Position numbers and translations under genes: made by a program. Of a stretch of 5,073 nt of DNA, positions 1-4,708 are shown piece after piece; position 1 is the first letter of the stretch, and each line of letters starts with the position of its first letter. This DNA is from Spirochaetota bacterium (GTDB taxonomy: Bacteria; Spirochaetota; Spirochaetia; Treponematales; Rectinemataceae). The notes under the pieces are model-generated. The model was given only the letters and a program-made list of their open reading frames with translations. It was not told the DNA's origin and searched no databases. The DNA is taken from NCBI GenBank assembly GCA_023421875.1, contig JAEZSM010000122.1:1-5073 (forward strand), written 5' to 3'.

Positions 1-149
1 GGGTAATACTCATGGTGGCTGGTCAGCCTTTAGTGGTCAAAGGTTCCTTAAATTCAACATTGGGCGACTCGACATATAGTAGAGCGTTGGGCGATTCTGA
101 AGCACGAATAAGTGCTAGCCTTCCACGCTTGGAGGCTGAGGCGCAGTGA
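1..149 (+). CDS. cobU: C-terminal end of probable adenosylcobinamide kinase / guanylyltransferase (partial, 5' end outside window)
   Basis: An open frame enters from the left edge (first full codon at 3) and runs 48 codons to a TGA at 147-149. It begins VILMVAGQPLVVKG. A hydrophobic strand followed by VAGxPLxxKG resembles the usual C-terminus of CobU, the P-loop enzyme that phosphorylates adenosylcobinamide and then transfers GMP from GTP to make AdoCbi-GDP, the substrate of CobS. The call rests on this short motif plus position directly upstream of cbiR and cobS; the Walker A and GTP-binding parts are not in the window. After the KG the protein carries about 34 further residues, longer than I expect for CobU, with LGDS occurring twice. 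Its TGA overlaps the GTG start of the next gene (GTGA, 146-149), as expected for co-transcribed, coupled genes. Another cobamide-pathway protein is possible. Confidence 0.55.
   Translation, partial: VILMVAGQPLVVKGSLNSTLGDSTYSRALGDSEARISASLPRLEAEAQ
117..137 (+). promoter_or_regulatory. Hairpin enclosing the cbiR ribosome binding site
   Basis: AGCCT (117-121) can pair with AGGCT (133-137) and CC (123-124) with GG (131-132), leaving T122 as a single-base bulge and a 6-nt loop at 125-130. The 3' arm contains GGAGG (131-135), the only good Shine-Dalgarno sequence before the GTG at 146 (10-nt spacing). The hairpin lies inside the last codons of the upstream gene, so a ribosome finishing that gene would melt it. 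This looks like a coupling device rather than a riboswitch. A second small stem, AGCAC/GTGCT at 101-105/112-116, precedes it. Folding was judged by eye. Confidence 0.4.
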
Positions 150-829
150 AACTATGCCTTCCCTCCTGGCAGCAGCCTGGCACATGGCTGCAAAACTGTC
201 TGGCATTAAAGCCATATTCCTGGGTACAGGGTATAGAGCTTTTATTCTTCACCTGGGATGCTAAAATCAAAACCGAATTTTCAACTGAACTCGAAGGCAT
301 CCAGCGCTTGAAACGTCGCTTTTCTTTCAGCCTCCACTTGCCTGAAATAATTGCGCCTGAGACCGAAGAGCTTATCGCGCTCACCAATTCCTTTGTTCAG
401 CTCTATGTCTTCCACCCCTGGGAAGAAGGAAAGGGCGATAGTTCGCTGGAAGACTGGGCGAGGCTGGTGGATCGCTTACGCAGCGCCTATGGAAAAGACA
501 GGTTCGCAATGGAATACACGGGCGAAATTCCTTTCAAGCGGGCGATGGAACTGCTGCCAAATTCCTGCATTTGCGCGGATACAGGCTGCCTCTTGAGAAA
601 TCGATGTCCGCCCGCCCCGTGGATACGAGAAAGGGCGTCCTCCATTCGGGAGATCCACCTCCACGCGGCCCAGGACGGGAGGGATCACTTCGCCCTGAGC
701 TCTGGTGACGCCTGGCTTCCCGAACTTGCGAAAGCTGCCCTAGCCTCGGACTGGCGAATCGTGCTGGAAACATTCAGCCTCGAAGAGAGCCTTGCCTCCT
801 ATAGGGTTTTCGAGGAGGCTCTCGCATGA
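146..829 (+). CDS. cbiR: CbiR-like cobamide-remodelling phosphodiesterase (AP endonuclease 2 / xylose isomerase-like TIM barrel)
   Basis: This 227-residue protein resembles CbiR, which hydrolyses the phosphoribosyl bond in the nucleotide loop of cobamides. That yields a cobinamide-type precursor that can be rebuilt with a different lower ligand. Family signs are the N-terminal PS-x4-PG-x4-NC segment (residues 6-18), ELLFF (31-35), SLHLP (62-66), FHP (89-91), an ME strand end (122-123), CADTGC (143-148), HLHAAQDGRDHFAL (171-184) and LETF (207-210). These supply the E, H, H, E, D, H, D/H and E residues expected to hold metals in an AP-endonuclease-2 barrel. The residue after DTG, usually His in the superfamily (DxGH/DxxH), is Cys148 here. 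No signal peptide or membrane segment is visible, so it should be cytoplasmic. The start is GTG: an in-frame TGA at 137-139 excludes anything longer, GGAGG lies 10 nt upstream, and the GTG overlaps the previous stop. It lies between cobU-like and cobS genes, which strongly supports a cobamide role. A generic sugar-phosphate isomerase/epimerase is the main alternative. Confidence 0.75.
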   Translation: MKLCLPSWQQPGTWLQNCLALKPYSWVQGIELLFFTWDAKIKTEFSTELEGIQRLKRRFSFSLHLPEIIAPETEELIALTNSFVQLYVFHPWEEGKGDSSLEDWARLVDRLRSAYGKDRFAMEYTGEIPFKRAMELLPNSCICADTGCLLRNRCPPAPWIRERASSIREIHLHAAQDGRDHFALSSGDAWLPELAKAALASDWRIVLETFSLEESLASYRVFEEALA

Positions 830-1635
830 AGGTGGGCGCGGGCTTCGCCCGCTTTTTAACCGTTTTCAGTCTCCTATCCAGGATTCCCGTCAAGCGGTCC
901 TTTGAAATCGACTTCGACCGCGCCGATTTCTGGATACCGGCGGTCTCGCCCCTGGTATCCATGGCGTCGATAGGAGGCTTCGCGGCCGGCATGGCGCTGA
1001 CTCGTCATCTTGGATTAGCGATCGTCGCATCCATCGCACTACAATATTTTTTATTCAACCTTTTTCACTTCGACGGCCTCATCGATTCCGCAGACGCCCT
1101 GTTGCCCGCTGCGAGCAGGGAAAAACGGCTCGAGATCCTGAAGGACCCGAGGATAGGCAGTTACGGTTTTTTCTGCGGTCTTTTAGCCTTGGCACTACGC
1201 GCAGGAGCCATGGTTTTGCTTGCGGAGCGAGGCTTGCTTTTTTCAGCGCTGGCCGGAGGTTTGTTGGCCGCCCCCGTCGCTGGACGCAGCGCAGCGGTCT
1301 TTGTGGCATGGAGGATGAAACCGGCCCGTACCGATGGGCTGGGCGCTCTCATGAGGAATTTTTCCCTGCGGCGAATTATTGAAGGTTCTTTGGTCGGCTT
1401 GTTTCCTCTCGTCGCCTTCTGCGGAATTTTTGGAAGTTGGCCGCTTCTGATCATAGCACTTGTGGCATGGATAGCCGGAACATTATTGACGGCACTGCTC
1501 GTAGGCAGCGCGTATACGCGCGCAATAGGCGGCTTTACCGGCGACAGCCTGGGCGCCGCGATCGAATGGGGAGAGATAGCGACCTTGCTCGTCCTGGGTA
1601 TTGTGCTTCGTTTCTACGGAACGATCATCGTCTGA
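826..1635 (+). CDS. cobS: Adenosylcobinamide-GDP ribazoletransferase (cobalamin synthase)
   Basis: CobS joins AdoCbi-GDP to alpha-ribazole or its 5'-phosphate, the last assembly step of the cobamide nucleotide loop, in the inner membrane. The 269 residues are a little over the usual length of about 250. Conserved pieces are all present: FLTVFSLLSRIPV near the N-terminus (10-22), the acidic motif HFDGLIDSADAL (81-92), LKDPRIGSYGFF (105-116), GRSAAV (153-158) and the C-terminal GGFTGDSLGAAIEWGE (235-250). About six or seven hydrophobic segments lie near 38-58, 63-82, 113-133, 137-160, 187-203, 205-228 and 250-265. The ATG overlaps the stop of cbiR (ATGA, 826-829), and GGAGG at 814-818 stands 7 nt before it, inside the last codons of cbiR. 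This gene ends the plus-strand cluster in the window. With CobU and CbiR it would complete a cut-and-rebuild route for scavenged cobamides. No defect is visible. Confidence 0.96.
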   Translation: MKVGAGFARFLTVFSLLSRIPVKRSFEIDFDRADFWIPAVSPLVSMASIGGFAAGMALTRHLGLAIVASIALQYFLFNLFHFDGLIDSADALLPAASREKRLEILKDPRIGSYGFFCGLLALALRAGAMVLLAERGLLFSALAGGLLAAPVAGRSAAVFVAWRMKPARTDGLGALMRNFSLRRIIEGSLVGLFPLVAFCGIFGSWPLLIIALVAWIAGTLLTALLVGSAYTRAIGGFTGDSLGAAIEWGEIATLLVLGIVLRFYGTIIV

Positions 1636-1638
1636 TTC

Positions 1639-1661
1639 CGGCGCCTCGATGCCCGGCGCCG
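1639..1661. terminator. Candidate stem-loop between convergent genes
   Basis: CGGCGCC (1639-1645) pairs with GGCGCCG (1655-1661) around a 9-nt loop, four bases after the cobS stop. It sits between the convergent ends of cobS (1635) and the regulator gene (1686). For cobS, a run of six T (1678-1683) follows only 16 nt after the stem, too far for a textbook intrinsic terminator. For the minus strand no U-tract follows. It may act as a processing or stability hairpin, or as a weak terminator in both directions. Confidence 0.35.
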
Positions 1662-1685
1662 CGATACTTGGTCCCGCTTTTTTAT

Positions 1686-2393
1686 TCAGTCTTTTTCAGC
1701 GTTGGCCGCTCTTGTAAGCCCAGCTTCATCCAGAATTACAATGCCCCGCAGTCCCCTGCTCATAATGAGTCCCTGATTTTGGAGTAGCGAGAGTTTTCGC
1801 GAAAGGGTTTCCTGGGTCATGCCCAGTTGGGAGGCGAAGTCTCCCTTGGTGGTGGGAAGCTCGAATTCGCGCCTCCCCGCGGCGATGTCCAGGATGGCCT
1901 GGGCAAGGCGGTTTTCGGCAGGGCGCAGGCTTATATCCTCGATGAGGGATTCGGCTTTGGAAAGACGGATGCTCAGTTCCTCCATGACTTTGAGCGCGAT
2001 GGAAGGATACTTGCCCATGAGAAGCTTGAGCCGCGCGCCGTCGATCATGCACATGGAACAGGGCTCCACCGCCTCGGCATAGTCGGACAGCGTCTCGTTG
2101 CCCAGAATAGAGAGCTCGCCGAAAAACTCCCCCGGACCCAGAACGCGTATCACCTGGGCTTTTCCGCCGCCGCCGATGCGGGAAATCTTAACCCTGCCCT
2201 GGTGGATGACGTAGAGCTTACGGCCTTCCTTGCCGGCGAAGTAGATGAGGCTGCCCTTGTCGAAGCGGGCATCGGTGGTGATGGCTGCCACCTCGTCGAT
2301 TTCCGCGAGGCTTAGCGCCGAGAATATGGGAACGATGGCCACGCAGGATACGGGTTCTCTATTGTGCGCGCACTGGGCGCAATGACTGGGCAC
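1686..2393 (-). CDS. Crp/Fnr-family transcriptional regulator with FNR-like cysteines
   Basis: This 235-residue one-component regulator has an N-terminal cyclic-nucleotide-binding-type beta-roll (about 20-125), a long dimerisation helix (about 130-158) and a Crp-type winged helix-turn-helix (about 160-225). The N-terminus holds HCAQC with Cys5 and Cys8, then Cys17. Cys115 in the EPCSMCMI stretch lines up by eye with C122 of E. coli FNR (LETSMVCEI). These four residues could hold an oxygen-sensitive [4Fe-4S] cluster, although the spacing C-x2-C-x8-C is longer than FNR's C-x2-C-x5-C. In the recognition helix, QETLSRKL has E195, S198 and R199, matching FNR's E-x2-S-R, which reads TTGAT half-sites; such a site stands in front of this operon. 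The start is GTG, with AGAGG about 9 nt upstream, 6 nt after the ATPase stop. It is the last gene of the operon and probably autoregulates it. Metal or disulfide sensing, as proposed for some lactic-acid-bacterial FNR-like proteins, is the alternative to oxygen sensing. Confidence 0.88.
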   Translation of the reverse strand: MPSHCAQCAHNREPVSCVAIVPIFSALSLAEIDEVAAITTDARFDKGSLIYFAGKEGRKLYVIHQGRVKISRIGGGGKAQVIRVLGPGEFFGELSILGNETLSDYAEAVEPCSMCMIDGARLKLLMGKYPSIALKVMEELSIRLSKAESLIEDISLRPAENRLAQAILDIAAGRREFELPTTKGDFASQLGMTQETLSRKLSLLQNQGLIMSRGLRGIVILDEAGLTRAANAEKD

Positions 2394-2399
2394 CGGGCT

Positions 2400-4337
2400 T
2401 TACCTCTTCTGTTCAATGGTACTTCGGCTGCCGAATTTCAGCAACCTCACCGCATTGAGGATGACTAGGAGGACTGAGGCTTCGTGGACGAGCATTCCGA
2501 AGGAGAGGTTGACCGTCCTGAGCAGGACTCCCGCCAGCAAGGTCCCCGCGACCCCCAGGGCGAAATAGATGTTCTGTTTCATCACCCTCACAGTGGCGCG
2601 GCTCAAGGCTAGCCCATAGGCTAGTCTGGATAGATCGGCCGAAACGAGGACTACATCGGCTGTTTCCATGGCCACGTCAGATCCTGCGCCGCCCATCGCG
2701 ATGCCCAGATCGGCGGCAGCCAACGCGGGCGTGTCGTTGACCCCGTCTCCCACCATCGCCACGGTTCCAAAGGTCTTCTTCAGCGAGTCTATGGCCTTCA
2801 CCTTGTCCTCCGGCAGGAGCTCCGCGCGCACTTCGTCTATGCCTAATTCGCGCGCGATCGCGGCCGCCGCCCTCGGATTGTCGCCGGTGAGCATGGCGAT
2901 ATGGGGTATGCCCAGCTTTCGGAGCGCCGCTATTCCCGCCTTGGCCTCCGGCCTGGGCGTGTCGGCGATGGAAATGTAGCCGAGGGCTGCGGCCGCCGAG
3001 GCTATCAGCACGACGGTTCTGCCCTTGCCTTCCTCCTCCCGTACGGCTAGCTCCTGCCCTGCATCCAGCCCGAGCCCCTTTTCCGCCAGCAGGCTTCGCG
3101 ACCCTATAAAGTAGTTCCTCCTGTCCAGGATAAAGGATACTCCCCTGCCCGGGATCACCTGGCTCTCTTCGGGATGCCGGGTGACGCCGGCAGAGCCCAT
3201 TTCGGCCTTGGCGACGATAGCCCTGGCCAGGGGATGCTCCGAGTAGGTTTCGCCGATTGCGGCAAGCTTGAGCAACTCGTCTTCTCCCAGGCCGGGTGAG
3301 AAGGATCGGACTGACTGGACCTCCGGGGCGCCGATGGTCAAAGTCCCAGTCTTGTCAAAGGCCACAACCTTGACCTTACCAAGCCTCTCCATAATGTCGC
3401 CGCCCTTTACCAAAAAGCCGCGCTTGGCTCCGTTGCCTATGCCAGCGACAATGGCCACCGGGGCCGAGATGACCAGGGCTCCTGGGCAGGCGATGACCAA
3501 TAAGGTAAGCGCCAACTCGATGTCCCTGGCAATGATGAAGAGAAGGATCGCGGCGATGACGATGGCTGGGGTGTACCAGCGGGAAAAGGATTCCAGGAAT
3601 TTCTGGGTTCTGGCCTTCCTGTCCTGGGCTTCCTCCACCATGTGAAGAATCCGGGCGAATGTCGTATCCTCGCCCACCTTCTGGGCTTCGATCAGCAGGT
3701 AACCAGACTCCAGGATAGTGCCCGAGAACACCTCGCCGCCGGCATCGCGGAACACGGGCACAGGCTCGCCCGTTATTGTCGCCTGATTCACGTAGCCGGA
3801 GCCTTCAATCACCTGGCCGTCGACGCCGATTTTTTCGCCGGATTTCACTATGACGATATCGCCCACCAGGACATCGTCGGGGCCGAGCTCCAGCTCGGCC
3901 CCGTTACGCCTTACCCTGACCGCGGCCGGGGCCAGATCGAGGAGAGCCTTGATGGAGGACCGGGTCTTTTCGATGGTCCGGGATTCGAGATAATCGCCCA
4001 GGCTGAAGAGGTAGGTGACCGCGGCGGCTTCCCATAATTCCCCTATCGCGATGGCGCCTATCACGGCGATGGTGACCAAGGCGTCTATGCCGACGATCCT
4101 GTACCTGAGGGCTCCGAAGGCTTTCTTGAAGACGGGGAATCCGGCCACGGCGGTGGTGATGAGCATGGACGCGACGGCCAGCCGCCCCGTGAATGACATT
4201 GCGAGAATCACATGGCCTAGACCATCCGCCGCCTCCCCGGTATTCGCAGCCCCTTGCGCCAGCTCCTTCAATACGAAGGAAAGCGCCGCGAAGAGGCTGG
4301 AAACCGCCATCGATACTGCCTTGGAGCCCCGTTTCAT
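2400..4337 (-). CDS. P1B-type heavy-metal-translocating ATPase, CPG class
   Basis: This 645-residue inner-membrane pump should export a transition metal by ATP hydrolysis. About eight membrane segments are visible: near 7-24, 43-69, 82-99, 101-116, 256-271, 274-299, 590-607 and 612-633. The catalytic set is complete: TGEP (189-192) in the actuator domain, DKTGT (328-332) with phospho-acceptor Asp328, SEHPLAR (366-372) with the HP motif of P1B nucleotide-binding domains, TGDN (484-487) and GDGVND (530-535). The membrane metal site reads CPG (284-286) where Cu/Zn/Cd pumps have CPC, and the last helix has HEAS (618-621), close to the HEGS/T of P1B-4 Co/Zn/Fe pumps. Metal choice is therefore open. 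There is no fused N-terminal HMA domain; one is encoded by the preceding gene. An in-frame ATG at 4418 would overlap that gene by 80 bases, so I place the start at 4337, 1 nt after the HMA stop, with GGGGGAG 7 nt upstream. The regulator follows 6 nt later. Confidence 0.93.
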   Translation of the reverse strand: MKRGSKAVSMAVSSLFAALSFVLKELAQGAANTGEAADGLGHVILAMSFTGRLAVASMLITTAVAGFPVFKKAFGALRYRIVGIDALVTIAVIGAIAIGELWEAAAVTYLFSLGDYLESRTIEKTRSSIKALLDLAPAAVRVRRNGAELELGPDDVLVGDIVIVKSGEKIGVDGQVIEGSGYVNQATITGEPVPVFRDAGGEVFSGTILESGYLLIEAQKVGEDTTFARILHMVEEAQDRKARTQKFLESFSRWYTPAIVIAAILLFIIARDIELALTLLVIACPGALVISAPVAIVAGIGNGAKRGFLVKGGDIMERLGKVKVVAFDKTGTLTIGAPEVQSVRSFSPGLGEDELLKLAAIGETYSEHPLARAIVAKAEMGSAGVTRHPEESQVIPGRGVSFILDRRNYFIGSRSLLAEKGLGLDAGQELAVREEEGKGRTVVLIASAAAALGYISIADTPRPEAKAGIAALRKLGIPHIAMLTGDNPRAAAAIARELGIDEVRAELLPEDKVKAIDSLKKTFGTVAMVGDGVNDTPALAAADLGIAMGGAGSDVAMETADVVLVSADLSRLAYGLALSRATVRVMKQNIYFALGVAGTLLAGVLLRTVNLSFGMLVHEASVLLVILNAVRLLKFGSRSTIEQKR

Positions 4338-4338
4338 G

Positions 4339-4554
4339 TCACTTCTCCCCCAGGACCTGGTATCCCAATTTGTCGATTCTGTCCTTGATCTGGTCTGAAC
4401 CGATCCTGGCTTCGTCAAAACTTACCTTGACTTTAGAGGTGGCGAAAGACACCTGGGATTCGGAAACGCCCTCGGTGCGCTTCAGCATTCCCTCGATCTT
4501 GGCCACGCAGCTGGGACAACTCACGGTTTCCAATTGAAAGGTTTTTGTCGTCAT
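4339..4554 (-). CDS. Stand-alone HMA-domain metal-binding protein (CopZ-like)
   Basis: This 71-residue protein is one heavy-metal-associated domain with the expected beta-alpha-beta-beta-alpha-beta pattern. It has ETVSCPSC (9-16) with metal-binding Cys13 and Cys16, a first helix CVAKIEGMLK, the GVSESQVSF and KVKVSF strands, and a closing KLGYQV. It should bind a soft metal ion in the cytoplasm and deliver it to, or regulate, the ATPase encoded 1 nt downstream, which lacks its own HMA domain. The usual GMTCxxC loop is VSCPSC here, so the Met typical of copper chaperones is replaced; copper specificity should not be assumed. The ATG has an excellent AGGAGGT (4560-4566) 5 nt upstream. It is the first gene of the operon, with a predicted leader of about 23 nt from an FNR-type promoter. 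Confidence 0.92.
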   Translation of the reverse strand: MTTKTFQLETVSCPSCVAKIEGMLKRTEGVSESQVSFATSKVKVSFDEARIGSDQIKDRIDKLGYQVLGEK

Positions 4555-4583
4555 ATGCGACCTCCTCGCTCTGTGATAGGCTA

Positions 4584-4625
4584 AAAATAGCGGAGCGAGA
4601 AAAACCTTTCTTTGACCAAGATCAA
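4584..4625 (-). promoter_or_regulatory. FNR-type (class II) promoter of the metal-pump operon
   Basis: On the minus strand TTGATCTTGGTCAA (4625-4612) matches the FNR consensus TTGAT-N4-ATCAA at 9 of 10 defined bases, and its flanks extend the dyad to TTTGA/TCAAA. Its centre lies between 4618 and 4619. A -10-like TATTTT spans 4589-4584. If this is read as -12 to -7, the start is an A at 4577 and the box is centred exactly at -41.5, the class II activator position. No -35 hexamer is apparent, as expected for activator-dependent promoters. The predicted leader runs 23 nt to the HMA ATG and includes its Shine-Dalgarno. The likely regulator is the last gene of the same operon. Confidence 0.7.
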
Positions 4626-4638
4626 AAAGGGCGAGAAT

Positions 4639-4659
4639 ATTTCAATATTTATTTGAAAT
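4639..4659. repeat. AT-rich inverted repeat upstream of the FNR box
   Basis: ATTTCAA (4639-4645) and TTGAAAT (4653-4659) form perfect 7-bp arms around a 7-bp AT-only spacer. The centre lies about 72 bp upstream of the predicted transcription start and 30 bp upstream of the FNR-box centre, roughly three helical turns away. It could be a second operator or an UP-like AT-rich element. It is not a GC-rich terminator for the gene ending at 4709, and no clear terminator for that gene was found. In AT-rich DNA a chance palindrome is possible. Confidence 0.35.
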
Positions 4660-4708
4660 TGCGATCTTTAAGCACGGCATATGAAGACAAGTCTGCGCCC
4701 AAACCTTT

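Noticed and set aside
1..145. Cobalamin riboswitch upstream of cbiR
   Set aside because: No B12-box-like AGYCAGRARACCYGCC element or other conserved aptamer parts are present, and the stretch is better explained as the coding end of a cobU-like gene.
1827..2315. 162-codon plus-strand open frame opposite the regulator gene
   Set aside because: It is antisense to a well-supported Crp/Fnr gene, has no recognisable domain, and long antisense frames are common in GC-rich coding DNA.
4338..4418. Longer start for the P-type ATPase at the ATG ending at 4418 (672 residues)
   Set aside because: The extra 27 residues would overlap the clearly real HMA gene in another frame, are not membrane- or HMA-like, and the ATG at 4337 has a good Shine-Dalgarno and 1-nt spacing from the HMA stop.
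2668..4537. Several plus-strand open frames of 81-131 codons opposite the ATPase and HMA genes
   Set aside because: All are mirror images of strongly supported coding sequence, are rich in low-information residues, and have no plausible operon or ribosome binding site context.
4339..4554. Copper-specific CopZ/CopA assignment for the HMA protein and pump
   Set aside because: The HMA loop lacks the GMTC methionine, the pump has CPG rather than CPC, and no CsoR- or CopY-type regulator is nearby; metal specificity cannot be read from this sequence.
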